Assembly: GCA_031769625.1 (NCBI GenBank)
Contig: JAUIMM010002313.1
Coordinates: forward strand, 1-64,000
From: Taudactylus pleione
Taxonomy: Eukaryota > Chordata > Amphibia > Anura > Myobatrachidae
Reading direction: 5' to 3'
DNA length: 64,000 nucleotides
Shown here: positions 46,645 through 61,544 of the stretch, one piece after another
Layout of the letters: every line of letters begins with the position of its first letter
How positions within the stretch are numbered: the stretch's first letter is position 1
Translations under genes and position numbers: made by a program
Notes under the pieces: model-generated
Told to the model about the DNA's origin: nothing
What the model saw: the letters and a program-made list of their open reading frames with translations, nothing else
Database searches by the model: none

Positions 46645-49600
46645 TCACAAAAAATGCACTTTTACTATTTCCATTGGTTTCAATGCATTTTGGCCTAAAG
46701 TGTGCATTTGCTGTTTTCTCTTAAACGCAACATGGGAGAAAAAACATTTCACATCACATTTGTGGGTATTGGTCTTCAACACATTCTGTTTTCTCTTAAA
46801 CGCAACATGGGAGAAAAACCATTTCACATCACATTTGTTTGTCTTGTTCTTCAACACATTCTGTGAAATTTTGAGCTGTCTGTGTTTGCTACAAGAGGAA
46901 ATATCACAAAGTATGCACTTTAGTTGTTTCCATTGGTTTCAATGCATTTTGGCCTAAAACCAGCATTTGCTGTTTTCTCTTAAACGCAACATGGGAGAAA
47001 AACCATTTCACATCACATTTGTGGGTCTTGGTCTTCAACACATGCTGTGAAATTTTGAGCTGTCTGTGTTTGCTACAAGAGGAGATATCACAAAGTATGT
47101 GCTTTTGTTGTTTCCTTTGGTTTCAATGCATTTTGGCCTAAAATGTGCATTTGCTGTTTTCTCTTAAACGCAACATGGAAGAAAAACCATTTCACAGCAC
47201 ATTTGTGGGTCTTTTTCTTCAACACATTCTGTGAAATTTTGAGCTGTCTGTGTTTGCTACAAGAGGAGATATCACAAAGTATGCGCTTTCGTTGTTTCCA
47301 TTGGTTTCAATGCATTTTAGCCTAAGACGAGCATTTGCTGTTTTCTCTTAAACGCAACATGGGAGAAAAACCATTTCATATCACATTTGTGGGTCTTGGT
47401 CTTCAACACATTCTGTGAAATTTTGAGCTGTCTGTCTTTGCTACAAGAGGAGATATCACAAAGTATTTGCTTTTGTCGTTTCCATTGGTTTCAATGCATT
47501 TTGGCCTAAAACAAGCATTTGCTGTTTTCTCTTAAAAGCAACATGGGAGAAAAACCATTTCACATCACTTTTGTGGGTCTTGGTCTTCAACACATTCTGT
47601 GAAATTTTGAGCTGTCTGTGTTTGCTACTAGAGGAGATATCACAAAATATGCAATTTTACTGTTTCCATTGGTTTCAATGCATTTTGGCCTAAAGTGTGC
47701 ATTTGCTGTTTTCTCTTAAACGCAACATGGGAGAAAAACCATTTCACATCACATTTGTGGGTCTTGGTCTTCAACACATTCTGTTTTCTCTTAAACGCAA
47801 CATGGGAGAAAAACCATTTCAGATCACATTTGTGGGTCTTGTTCCTCAACACATTCTGTGAAATTTTGAGCTGTCTGTGTTTGCTACAAGAGGAGATATC
47901 GCAAAGTATGCGCTTTCGTTGTTTCCATTGGTTTCAATGCATTTTGGCCTAATACGAGCATTTGCTGTTTTCTCTTAAACGCAACATGGGAGAAAAACCA
48001 TTTCATATCACATTTGTGGGTCTTGGTCTTCAACACATTCTGTGAAATTTTGAGCTGTCTGTCTTTGCTACAAGAGGAGATATCACAAAGTATTTGCTTT
48101 TGTCGTTTCCATTGGTTTCAATGCATTTTGGCCTAAAACAAGCATTTGCTATTTTCTCTTAAAAGCAACATGGGAGAAAAACCATTTCACATCACTTTTG
48201 TGGGTCTTGGTCTTCAACACATTCTGTGAAATTTTGAGCTGTCTGTGTTTGCTACTAGAGGAGATATCACAAAATATGCAATTTTACTGTTTCCATTGGT
48301 TTCAATGCATTTTGGCCTAAAGTGTGCATTTGCTGTTTTCTCTTAAACGCAACATGGGAGAAAAACCATTTCACATCACATTTGTGGGTCTTGGTCTTCA
48401 ACACATTCTGTTTTCTCTTAAACGCAACATGGGAGAAAAACCATTTCAGATCACATTTGTGGGTCTTGTTCTTCAACACATTCTGTGAAATTTTGAGCTG
48501 TCTGTGTTTGCTACAAGAGGAAATATCACAAAGTATGCACTTTAGTTGTTTCCATTGGTTTCAATGCATTTTGGCCTAAAACCAGCATTTGCTGTTTTCT
48601 CTTAAACGCAACATGGGAGAAAAACCATTTCACATCACATTTGTGGGTCTTGGTCTTCAACACATTCTGTGGAATTTTGAGCTGTCTGTGTTTGCTACAA
48701 GAGGAGATATCACAAAGTATGCGCTTTTGTTGTTTCCATTGGTTTCAATGCATTTTGGCCTAAAATGAGCATTTGCTGTTTTCTCTTAAACGCAACATGG
48801 AAGAAAAACCATTTCACATCACATTTGTGGGTCTTGGTCTTCAACACATTCTGTGAAATTTTGAGCTGTCTGTGTTTGCTACAAGAGGAGATATCACAAA
48901 GTATGCGCTTTCGTTGTTTCCATTGGTTTCAATGCATTTTGGCCTAAGATGAGCACTTGCTGTTTTCTCTTAAATGCAACATGGGAGAAAAACCATTTCA
49001 CATCACATTTGTGGGTCTTGGTCTTCAACACATTCTGTGAAATTTTGAGCTGTCTTTGTTTGCTACAAGTGGAGATATCACAAAGTATGTGCTTTTGTTG
49101 TTTCTATTGGTTTCAATGCATTTTGGCCTAAAACGAGCATTTGCTGTTTTCTCATAAACGCAACATGGGAGAATAAACATTTCACATCACATTTGTGGGT
49201 CTTGGTCTACAACACATTCTGTGAAATTTTGAGCTATCTTTGTTTGCTACAAGAGGAAATATCACATTGTATGCGCTTTTGTCGTTTCCATTGGTTTCAA
49301 TGCATTTTGGCCTATAATGAGCATTTGCTGTTTTCTCTTAAATGCAACATGGGAGAAAAACCATTTCACATCACATTTGTTGGTCTTGGTCTTCAACACA
49401 TTCTGTGAAATTTTGAGCTGTCTGTGTTTGCTACAAGAGGAGATATCACAAAGTATGCGCTTTCATTGTTTCCATTGGTTTCAATGCATTTTGGCCTAAG
49501 ACGAGCATTTGCTGTTTTCTCTTAAACGCAACATGGGAGAAATACCATTTCACATCACATTTGTGGGTCTTGGTCTTCAACACATTCTGTGAAATTTTGA

Positions 49601-52592
49601 GCTGTCTGTGTTTGCTACAAGAGGAGATATCACAAAGTATGCGCTTTCATTGTTTCCATTGGTTTCAATGCATTTTGGCCTAAGACGAGCATTTGCTGTT
49701 TTCTCTTAAACGCAACATGGGAGAAAAACCATTTCACATCACATTTGTGGGTCTTGGTCTTCAACACATTCTGTGAAATTTTGAGCTGCCTGTGCTTGCT
49801 ACAAGAGGAGATATCACAAAGTATGCGCTTTTGTTGTTTACATTGGTTTCAATGCATTTTTGTCTATAATGAGCATTTGCCGTTTTCTCTTAAACGCAAC
49901 ATGGGAGAAAAAACATTTCATATCACATTTGTGGGTCTTGGTCTTCAACACATTCTGTGAAATTTTGAGCTGTCTGTGTTTGCTACAAGAGGAAATATCA
50001 CAAAGTATGCACTTTAGTTGTTTCCATTGGTTTCAATGCATTTTGGCCTAAAACCAGCATCTGCTGTTTTCTCTTAAACGCAACATGGGAGAAAAACCAT
50101 TTCACATCACATTTGTGGGTCTTGGTCTTCAACACATTCTGTGGAATTTTGAGCTGTCTGTGTTTGCTACAAGAGGAGATATCACAAAGTATGCGCTTTT
50201 GTTGTTTCCATTGGTTTCAATGCATTTTGGCCTAAAACGAGCATTTGCTGTTTTCTCTTAAACGCAACATGGAAGAAAAACCATTTCACATCACATTTGT
50301 GGGTCTTGGTCTTCAACACATTCTGTGAAATTTTGAGCTGTCTGTGTTTGCTACAAGAGGAGATATCACAAAGTATGCGCTTTCGTTGTTTCCATTGGTT
50401 TCCATGCATTTTGGCCTAAGATGAGCATTTGCTGTTTTCTCTTAAACGCAACATGGGAGAAAAACCATTTCACATCACATTTGTGGGTCTTGGTCTTCAA
50501 CACATTCTGTGAAATTTTGAGCTGTCTTTTTTTGCTACAAGCGGAGATATCACAAAGTATGTGCTTTTGTTGTTTCTATTGGTTTCAATGCATTTTGGCC
50601 TAAAACGAGCATTTGCTGTTTTCTCATAAACGCAACATGGGAGAATAAACATTTCACATCACATTTGTGGGTCTTGGTCTACAACACATTCTGTGAAATT
50701 TTGAGATATCTTTTTTTGCTACAAGAGGAAATATCACATTGTATGCGCTTTTGTCGTTTCCATTGGTTTCAATGCATTTTGGCCTATAATGAGCATTTGC
50801 TGTTTTCTCTTAAACGCAACATGTGAGAAAAACCATTTCACATCACATTTGTGGGTCTTGGTCTTCAACACATTCTGTGAAATTTTGAGCTGTCTGTGTT
50901 TGCTACAAGAGGAGATATCACAAAGTATGCGCTTTCATTGTTTCCATTGGTTTCAATGCATTTTGGCCAAAGACGAGCATTTGCTGTTTTCTCTTAAACG
51001 CAACATGGGAGAAAAACCATTTCACATCACATTTGTGGGTCTTGGTCTTCAACACATTCTGTGAAATTTTGAGCTGTCTGTGTTTGCTACAAGAGGAGAT
51101 ATCACAAAGTATGTGCTTTCATTGTTTCCATTGGTTTCAATGCATTTTGGCCTAAGACGAGCATTTGCTGTTTTCTCTTAAACGCAACATGGGAAAAAAA
51201 CCATTTCACATCACATTTGTGGGTCTTGGTCTTCAACACATTCTGTGAAATTTTGAGCTGCCTGTGCTTGCTACAAGAGGAGATATCACAAAGTATGCGC
51301 TTTTGTTGTTTACATTGGTTTCAATGCATTTTTGCCTATAATGAGCATTTGCCGTTTTCTCTTAAATGCAACATGGGAGAAAAAACATTTCATATCACAT
51401 TTGTGGGTCTTGGTCTTCAACACATTCTGTGAAATTTTGAGCTGTCTGTGTTTGCTACAAGAGGAGATATCACAAAGTATTTGCTTTTGTCGTTTCCATT
51501 GGTTTCAATGCATTTTGGCCTAAAACAAGCATTTGCTGTTTTCTCTTAAAAGCAACATGGGAGAAAAACCATTTCACATCACATTTGTGGGTCTTTGTCT
51601 TCAACACATTCTGTGAAATTTTGAGCTGTCTGTGTTTTCTACTAGAGTAGATATCACAAAATATGCACTTTTACTGTTTCCATTGGTTTCAATGCATTTT
51701 GGCCTAAAGTGTGCATTTGCTGTTTTCTCTTTAACGCAACATGGGAGAAAAACCATTTCACATCACATTTGTGGGTCTTGGTCTTCAATACATTTTGTTT
51801 TCTCTTAAACGCAACATGGGAGAAAAACCATTTCACATCACATTTATGGGTCTTGTTCTTCAACACATTCTGTGAAATTTTGAGCTGTCTGTGTTTGCTA
51901 CAAGAGGAGATATAACAAAGTATGCGCTTTTGTTGTTTCCATTGGTTTCAATGCATTTTGGCCTAAAACGAGCATTTGCAGTTTTCTCTTAAACGCAACA
52001 TGGAAGAAAAACCATTTCACATCACATTTGTGGGTCTTGGTCTTCAACACATTCTGTGAAAGTTTGAGCTGTCTGTGTTTGCTACAAGAGGAGATATCAC
52101 AAAGTATTTGCTTTTGTCGTTTCCATTGGTTTCAATGCATTTTGGCCTAAAACGATCATTTGCTGTTTTCTCTTAATGCAACATGGGAGAAAAACCATTT
52201 TACATCACTTTTGTGGGTCTTGGTCTTCAACACATTCTGTGAAATTTTGAGCTGTCTGTGTTTGCTACTAGAGGAGATATCACAAAATATGCAATTTTAC
52301 TGTTTCCATTGGTTTCAATGCATTTTGGCCTAAAGTGTGCATTTGCTGTTTTCTCTTAAACGCAACATGGGAGAAAAACCATTTCACATCACATTTGTGG
52401 GTCTTGGTCTTCAACACATTCTGTTTTCTCTTAAACGCAACATGGGAGAAAAACCATTTCAGATCACATTTGTGGGTCTTGTTCTTCAACACATTCTGTG
52501 AAATTTTGAGCTGTCTGTGTTTGCTACAAGAGGAAATATCACAAAGTATTTGCTTTTGTCGTTTCCATTGGTTTCAATACATTTTGGCCTAA
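46645..52592 (+). repeat. Long segmental repeat, copy 1
   Basis: This segment recurs at 56333-61544. The offset is 9688 bp up to about 49499 and 8952 bp after about 50232. The difference of 736 bp is exactly four monomers (49500-50235), present here and absent in copy 2. Shared rare variants include TGTTTGTCTTG, GAGCACTTGC, AAGTGGAGATATC, ACATGTGAGAAAAACC, CTACTAGAGTAGATATC and GAAAGTTTGAGC. Confidence 0.9.
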
Positions 52593-52722
52593 AACAAGCA
52601 TTTGCTGTTTTCTCTTAAAAGCAACATGGGAGAAAAACCATTTCACATCACATTTGTGGGTCTTGGTCTTCAACACATTCTGTGAAATTTTGAGCTGTCT
52701 GTGTTTGCTACTAGAGGAGATA

Positions 52723-55391
52723 TCACAAAAAATGCACTTTTACTATTTCCATTGGTTTCAATGCATTTTGGCCTAAAGTGTGCATTTGCTGTTTTCTCTT
52801 AAACGCAACATGGGAGAAAAAACATTTCACATCACATTTGTGGGTATTGGTCTTCAACACATTCTGTTTTCTCTTAAACGCAACATGGGAGAAAAACCAT
52901 TTCACATCACATTTGTTTGTCTTGTTCTTCAACACATTCTGTGAAATTTTGAGCTGTCTGTGTTTGCTACAAGAGGAGATATCACAAAGTATGTGCTTTT
53001 GTTGTTTCCTTTGGTTTCAATGCATTTTGGCCTAAAATGTGCATTTGCTGTTTTCTCTTAAACGCAACATGGGAGAAAAACCATTTCACATCACATTTGT
53101 GGGTCTTGGTCTTCAACACATTCTGTGAAATTTTGAGCTGTCTGTGTTTGCTACAAGAGGAGATATCACAAAGTATGTGCTTTTGTTGTTTCCTTTGGTT
53201 TCAATGCATTTTGGCCTAAAATGTGCATTTGCTGTTTTCTCTTAAACGCAACATGGAAGAAAAACCATTTCACAGCACATTTGTGGGTCTTTTTCTTCAA
53301 CACATTCTGTGAAATTTTGAGCTGTCTGTGTTTGCTACAAGAGGAGATATCACAAAGTATGCGCTTTCGTTGTTTCCATTGGTTTCAATGCATTTTAGCC
53401 TAAGACGAGCATTTGCTGTTTTCTCTTAAACGCAACATGGGAGAAAAACCATTTCATATCACATTTGTGGGTCTTGGTCTTCAACACATTCTGTGAAATT
53501 TTGAGCTGTCTGTGTTTGCTACTAGAGGAGATATCACAAAATATGCAATTTTACTGTTTCCATTGGTTTCAATGCATTTTGGCCTAAAGTGTGCATTTGC
53601 TGTTTTCTCTTAAACGCAACATGGGAGAAAAACCATTTCACATCACATTTGTGGGTCTTGGTCTTCAACACATTCTGTTTTCTCTTAAACGCAACATGGG
53701 AGAAAAACCATTTCACATCACATTTGTGGGTCTTGTTCCTCAACACATTCTGTGAAATTTTGAGCTGTCTGTGTTTGCTACAAGAGGAGATATCACAAAG
53801 TATGCGCTTTCGTTGTTTCCATTGGTTTCAATGCATTTTGGCCTAATACGAGCATTTGCTGTTTTCTCTTAAACGCAACATGGGAGAAAAACCATTTCAT
53901 ATCACATTTGTGGGTCTTGGTCTTCAACACATTCTGTGAAATTTTGAGCTGTCTGTCTTTGCTACAAGAGGAGATATCACAAAGTATTAGCTTTTGTCGT
54001 TTCCATTGGTTTCAATGCATTTTGGCCTAAAACAAGCATTTGCTGTTTTCTCTTAAAAGCAACATGGGAGAAAAACCATTTCACATCACATTTGTGGGTC
54101 TTGGTCTTCAACACATTCTGTGAAATTTTGAGCTGTCTTTGTTTGCTACAAGAGGAGATATCACAAAGTATGTGCTTTTGTTTTCTATTGGTTTCAATGC
54201 ATTTTCGCCTAAAGCGTGCATTTGCTGTTTTCTCTGAAATGCAACAAAGGAGAAAAACCATTTCACATCTCATTTGTGGGTCTTGGTCTTCAACACTTTC
54301 TGTGAAATTTTGAGCTGTCTTTGTTTGCTACAAGAGGAGATATCACAAAGTATGTGCTTTTGTTGTTTCTATTGGTTTCAATGCATTTTTGACTTTAATG
54401 AGCATTTGCCGTTTTCTCTTAAACGAAACATGGGAGAAAAAACATTTCATATCACATTTGTGGTTCTTGGTCTTCAACACATTCTGTGAAATTTTGAGCT
54501 GTCTGTGTTTGCTACAAGAGGAGATATCACAAAGTATTTGCTTTTGTCGTTTCCATTGGTTTCAATACATTTTGGCCTAAAACAAGCATTTGCTGTTTTC
54601 TCTTAAAAGCAACATGGGAGAAAAACCATTTCACATCACATTTGTGGGTCTTGGTCTTCAACACATTCTGTGAAATTTTGAGCTGTCTGTGTTTGCTACT
54701 AGAGGAGATATCACAAAAAATGCACTTTTACTATTTCCATTGGTTTCAATGCATTTTGGCCTAAAGTGTGCATTTGCTGTTTTCTCTTAAACGCAACATG
54801 GGAGAAAAAACATTTCACATCACATTTGTGGGTATTGGTCTTCAACACATTCTGTTTTCTCTTAAACGCAACATGGGAGAAAAACCATTTCACATCACAT
54901 TTGTTTGTCTTGTTCTTCAACACATTCTGTGAAATTTTGAGCTGTCTGTGTTTGCTACAAGAGGAGATATCACAAAGTATGTGCTTTTGTTGTTTCCTTT
55001 GGTTTCAATGCATTTTGGCCTAAAATGTGCATTTGCTGTTTTCTCTTAAACGCAACATGGGAGAAAAACCATTTCACATCACATTTGTGGGTCTTGGTCT
55101 TCAACACATTCTGTGAAATTTTGAGCTGTCTGTGTTTGCTACAAGAGGAGATATCACAAAGTATGTGCTTTTGTTGTTTCCTTTGGTTTCAATGCATTTT
55201 GGCCTAAAATGTGCATTTGCTGTTTTCTCTTAAACGCAACATGGAAGAAAAACCATTTCACAGCACATTTGTGGGTCTTTTTCTTCAACACATTCTGTGA
55301 AATTTTGAGCTGTCTGTGTTTGCTACAAGAGGAGATATCACAAAGTATGCGCTTTCGTTGTTTCCATTGGTTTCAATGCATTTTAGCCTAA
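52723..55391 (+). repeat. 1988-bp tandem repeat between the two long segments
   Basis: Bases 52723-53403 recur at 54711-55391 with an offset of 1988 bp, including two successive near-identical units with GTTTCCTTTGG and the CACAGCAC unit. Around 53534 the first copy lacks a monomer that the second has (the offset becomes 2172, +184). This single-monomer indel lies between otherwise matching sequences. Confidence 0.82.
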
Positions 55392-56332
55392 GACGAGCAT
55401 TTGCTGTTTTCTCTTAAACGCAACATGGGAGAAAAACCATTTCATATCACATTTGTGGGTCTTGGTCTTCAACACATTCTGTGAAATTTTGAGCTGTCTG
55501 TCTTTGCTACAAGAGGAGATATCACAAAGTATTTGCTTTTGTCGTTTCCATTGGTTTCAATGCATTTTGGCCTAAAACAAGCATTTGCTGTTTTCTCTTA
55601 AAAGCAACATGGGAGAAAAACCATTTCACATCACTTTTGTGGGTCTTGGTCTTCAACACATTCTGTGAAATTTTGAGCTGTCTGTGTTTGCTACTAGAGG
55701 AGATATCACAAAATATGCAATTTTACTGTTTCCATTGGTTTCAATGCATTTTGGCCTAAAGTGTGCATTTGCTGTTTTCTCTTAAACGCAAAATGGGAGA
55801 AAAACCATTTCACATCACATTTGTGGGTCTTGGTCTTCAACACATTCTGTTTTCTCTTAAACGCAACATGGGAGAAAAACCATTTCACATCACATTTGTG
55901 GGTCTTGTTCCTCAACACATTCTGTGAAATTTTGAGCTGTCTGTGTTTGCTACAAGAGGAGATATCACAAAGTATGCGCTTTCGTTGTTTCCATTGGTTT
56001 CAATGCATTTTGGCCTAATACGAGCATTTGCTGTTTTCTCTTAAACGCAACATGGGAGAAAAACCATTTCATATCACATTTGTGGGTCTTGGTCTTCAAC
56101 ACATTCTGTGAAATTTTGAGCTGTCTGTCTTTGCTACAAGAGGAGATATCACAAAGTATTTGCTTTTGTCGTTTCCATTGGTTTCAATGCATTTTGGCCT
56201 AAAACAAGCATTTGCTGTTTTCTCTTAAAAGCAACATGGGAGAAAAACCATTTCACATCACATTTGTGGGTCTTGGTCTTCAACACATTCTGTGAAATTT
56301 TGAGCTGTCTGTGTTTGCTACTAGAGGAGATA

Positions 56333-59300
56333 TCACAAAAAATGCACTTTTACTATTTCCATTGGTTTCAATGCATTTTGGCCTAAAGTGTGCATTTGCT
56401 GTTTTCTCTTAAACGCAACATGGGAGAAAAAACATTTCACATCACATTTGTGGGTATTGGTATTCAACACATTCTGTTTTCTCTTAAACGCAACATGGGA
56501 GAAAAACCATTTCACATCACATTTGTTTGTCTTGTTCTTCAACCCATTCTGTGAAATTTTGAGCTGTCTGTGTTTGCTACAAGAGGAAATATCACAAAGT
56601 ATGCACTTTAGTTGTTTCCATTGGTTTCAATGCATTTTGGCCTAAAACCAGCATTTGCTGTTTTCTCTTAAACGCAACATGGGAGAAAAACCATTTCACA
56701 TCACATTTGTGGGTCTTGGTCTTCAACACATGCTGTGAAATTTTGAGCTGTCTGTGTTTGCTACAAGAGGAGATATCACAAAGTATGTGCTTTTGTTGTT
56801 TCCTTTGGTTTCAATGCATTTTGGCCTAAAATGTGCATTTGCTGTTTTCTCTTAAACGCAACATGGAAGAAAAACCATTTCACAGCACATTTGTGGGTCT
56901 TTTTCTTCAACACATTCTGTGAAATTTTGAGCTGTCTGTGTTTGCTACAAGAGGAGATATCACAAAGTATGCGCTTTCGTTGTTTCCATTGGTTTCAATG
57001 CATTTTAGCCTAAGACGAGCATTTGCTGTTTTCTCTTAAACGCAACATGGGAGAAAAACCATTTCATATCACATTTGTGGGTCTTGGTCTTCAACACATT
57101 CTGTGAAATTTTGAGCTGTCTGTCTTTGCTACAAGAGGAGATATCACAAAGTATTTGCTTTTGTCGTTTCCATTGGTTTCAATGCATTTTGGCCTAAAAC
57201 AAGCATTTGCTGTTTTCTCTTAAAAGCAACATGGGAGAAAAACCATTTCACATCACTTTTGTGGGTCTTGGTCTTCAACACATTCTGTGAAATTTTGAGC
57301 TGTCTGTGTTTGCTACTAGAGGAGATATCACAAAATATGCAATTTTACTGTTTCCATTGGTTTCAATGCATTTTGGCCTAAAGTGTGCATTTGCTGTTTT
57401 CTCTTAAACGCAACATGGGAGAAAAACCATTTCACATCACATTTGTGGGTCTTGGTCTTCAACACATTCTGTTTTCTCTTAAACGCAACATGGGAGAAAA
57501 ACCATTTCAGATCACATTTGTGGGTCTTGTTCCTCAACACATTCTGTGAAATTTTGAGCTGTCTGTGTTTGCTACAAGAGGAGATATCACAAAGTATGCG
57601 CTTTCGTTGTTTCCATTGGTTTCAATGCATTTTGGCCTAATACGAGCATTTGCTGTTTTCTCTTAAACGCAACATGGGAGAAAAACCATTTCATATCACA
57701 TTTGTGGGTCTTGGTCTTCAACACATTCTGTGAAATTTTGAGCTGTCTGTCTTTGCTACAAGAGGAGATATCACAAAGTATTTGCTTTTGTCGTTTCCAT
57801 TGGTTTCAATGCATTTTGGCCTAAAACAAGCATTTGCTGTTTTCTCTTAAAAGCAACATGGGAGAAAAACCATTTCACATCACTTTTGTGGGTCTTGGTC
57901 TTCAACACATTCTGTGAAATTTTGAGCTGTCTGTGTTTGCTACTAGAGGAGATATCACAAAATATGCAATTTTACTGTTTCCATTGGTTTCAATGCATTT
58001 TGGCCTAAAGTGTGCATTTGCTGTTTTCTCTTAAACGCAACATGGGAGAAAAACCATTTCACATCACATTTGTGGGTCTTGGTCTTCAACACATTCTGTT
58101 TTCTCTTAAACGCAACATGGGAGAAAAACCATTTCAGATCACATTTGTGGGTCTTGTTCTTCAACACATTCTGTGAAATTTTGAGCTGTCTGTGTTTGCT
58201 ACAAGAGGAAATATCACAAAGTATGCACTTTAGTTGTTTCCATTGGTTTCAATGCATTTTGGCCTAAAACCAGCATTTGCTGTTTTCTCTTAAACGCAAC
58301 ATGGGAGAAAAACCATTTCACATCACATTTGTGGGTCTTGGTCTTCAACACATTCTGTGGAATTTTGAGCTGTCTGTGTTTGCTACAAGAGGAGATATCA
58401 CAAAGTATGCGCTTTTGTTGTTTCCATTGGTTTCAATGCATTTTGGCCTAAAATGAGCATTTGCTGTTTTCTCTTAAACGCAACATGGAAGAAAAACCAT
58501 TTCACATCACATTTGTGGGTCTTGGTCTTCAACACATTCTGTGAAATTTTGAGCTGTCTGTGTTTGCTACAAGAGGAGATATCACAAAGTATGCGCTTTC
58601 GTTGTTTCCATTGGTTTCAATGCATTTTGGCCTAAGATGAGCACTTGCTGTTTTCTCTTAAATGCAACATGGGAGAAAAACCATTTCACATCACATTTGT
58701 GGGTCTTGGTCTTCAACACATTCTGTGAAATTTTGAGCTGTCTTTGTTTGCTACAAGTGGAGATATCACAAAGTATGTGCTTTTGTTGTTTCTATTGGTT
58801 TCAATGCATTTTGGCCTAAAACGAGCATTTGCTGTTTTCTCATAAACGCAACATGGGAGAATAAACATTTCACATCACATTTGTGGGTCTTGGTCTACAA
58901 CACATTCTGTGAAATTTTGAGCTATCTTTGTTTGCTACAAGAGGAAATATCACATTGTATGCGCTTTTGTCGTTTCCATTGGTTTCAATGCATTTTGGCC
59001 TATAATGAGCATTTGCTGTTTTCTCTTAAACGCAACATGGGAGAAAAACCATTTCACATCACATTTGTTGGTCTTGGTCTTCAACACATTCTCTGAAATT
59101 TTGAGCTGTCTGTGTTTGCTACAAGAGGAGATATCACAAAGTATGCGCTTTCATTGTTTCCATTGGTTTCAATGCATTTTGGCCTAAAACGAGCATTTGC
59201 TGTTTTCTCTTAAACGCAACATGGAAGAAAAACCATTTCACATCACATTTGTGGGTCTTGGTCTTCAACACATTCTGTGAAATTTTGAGCTGTCTGTGTT

Positions 59301-61544
59301 TGCTACAAGAGGAGATATCACAAAGTATGCGCTTTCGTTGTTTCCATTGGTTTCCATGCATTTTGGCCTAAGATGAGCATTTGCTGTTTTCTCTTAAACG
59401 CAACATGGGAGAAAAACCATTTCACATCACATTTGTGGGTCTTGGTCTTCAACACATTCTGTGAAATTTTGAGCTGTCTTTGTTTGCTACAAGCGGAGAT
59501 ATCACAAAGTATGTGCTTTTGTTGTTTCTATTGGTTTCAATGCATTTTGGCCTAAAACGAGCATTTGCTGTTTTCTCATAAACGCAACATGGGAGAATAA
59601 ACATTTCACATCACATTTGTGGGTCTTGGTCTACAACACATTCTGTGAAATTTTGAGATATCTTTTTTTGCTACAAGAGGAAATATCACAATGTATGCGC
59701 TTTTGTCGTTTCCATTGGTTTCAATGCATTTTGGCCTATAATGAGCATTTGCTGTTTTCTCTTAAACGCAACATGTGAGAAAAACCATTTCACATCACAT
59801 TTGTGGGTCTTGGTCTTCAACACATTCTGTGAAATTTTGAGCTGTCTGTGTTTGCTACAAGAGGAGATATCACAAAGTATGCGCTTTCATTGTTTCCATT
59901 GGTTTCAATGCATTTTGGCCAAAGACGAGCATTTGCTGTTTTCTCTTAAACGCAACATGGGAGAAAAACCATTTCACATCACATTTGTGGGTCTTGGTCT
60001 TCAACACATTCTGTGAAATTTTGAGCTGTCTGTGTTTGCTACAAGAGGAGATATCACAAAGTATGTGCTTTCATTGTTTCCATTGGTTTCAATGCATTTT
60101 GGCCTAAGACGAGCATTTGCTGTTTTCTCTTAAACGCAACATGGGAAAAAAACCATTTCACATCACATTTGTGGGTCTTGGTCTTCAACACATTCTGTGA
60201 AATTTTGAGCTGCCTGTGCTTGCTACAAGAGGAGATATCACAAAGTATGCGCTTTTGTTGTTTACATTGGTTTCAATGCATTTTTGCCTATAATGAGCAT
60301 TTGCCGTTTTCTCTTAAATGCAACATGGGAGAAAAAACATTTCATATCACATTTGTGGGTCTTGGTCTTCAACACATTCTGTGAAATTTTGAGCTGTCTG
60401 TGTTTGCTACAAGAGGAGATATCACAAAGTATTTGCTTTTGTCGTTTCCATTGGTTTCAATGCATTTTGGCCTAAAACAAGCATTTGCTGTTTTCTCTTA
60501 AAAGCAACATGGGAGAAAAACCATTTCACATCACATTTGTGGGTCTTTGTCTTCAACACATTCTGTGAAATTTTGAGCTGTCTGTGTTTTCTACTAGAGT
60601 AGATATCACAAAATATGCACTTTTACTGTTTCCATTGGTTTCAATGCATTTTGGCCTAAAGTGTGCATTTGCTGTTTTCTCTTAAACGCAACATGGGAGA
60701 AAAACCATTTCACATCACATTTGTGGGTCTTGGTCTTCAATACATTTTGTTTTCTCTTAAACGCAACATGGGAGAAAAACCATTTCGCATCACATTTATG
60801 GGTCTTGTTCTTCAACACATTCTGTGAAATTTTGAGCTGTCTGTGTTTGCTACAAGAGGAGATATAACAAAGTATGCGCTTTTGTTGTTTCCATTGGTTT
60901 CAATGCATTTTGGCCTAAAACGAGCATTTGCAGTTTTCTCTTAAACGCAACATGGAAGAAAAACCATTTCACATCACATTTGTGGGTCTTGGTCTTCAAC
61001 ACATTCTGTGAAAGTTTGAGCTGTCTGTGTTTGCTACAAGAGGAGATATCACAAAGTGTTTGCTTTTGTCGTTTCCATTGGTTTCAATGCATTTTGGCCT
61101 AAAACGATCATTTGCTGTTTTCTCTTAATGCAACATGGGAGAAAAACCATTTTACATCACTTTTGTGGGTCTTGGTCTTCAACACATTCTGTGAAATTTT
61201 GAGCTGTCTGTGTTTGCTACTAGAGGAGATATCACAAAATATGCAATTTTACTGTTTCCATTGGTTTCAATGCATTTTGGCCTAAAGTGTGCATTTGCTG
61301 TTTTCTCTTAAACGCAACATGGGAGAAAAACCATTTCACATCACATTTGTGGGTCTTGGTCTTCAACACATTCTGTTTTCTCTTAAACGCAACATGGGAG
61401 AAAAACCATTTCAGATCACATTTGTGGGTCTTGTTCTTCAACACATTCTGTGAAATTTTGAGCTGTCTGTGTTTGCTACAAGAGGAAATATCACAAAGTA
61501 TGCACTTTAGTTGTTTCCATTGGTTTCAATGCATTTTGGCCTAA
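56333..61544 (+). repeat. Long segmental repeat, copy 2
   Basis: This is the second copy of the segment at 46645-52592, lacking four monomers. Copy-specific changes are few, for example GGTATTCAACAC and CTTCAACCCATT near 56460 and 56540, CACATTCTCTGAAA near 59090, and AAAGTGTTTGC near 61060. It is followed by sequence matching 44547-44940 at an offset of 16944. From 62592 the array matches 46645 onward again (offset 15947), so parts of this segment occur three times. Confidence 0.9.
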
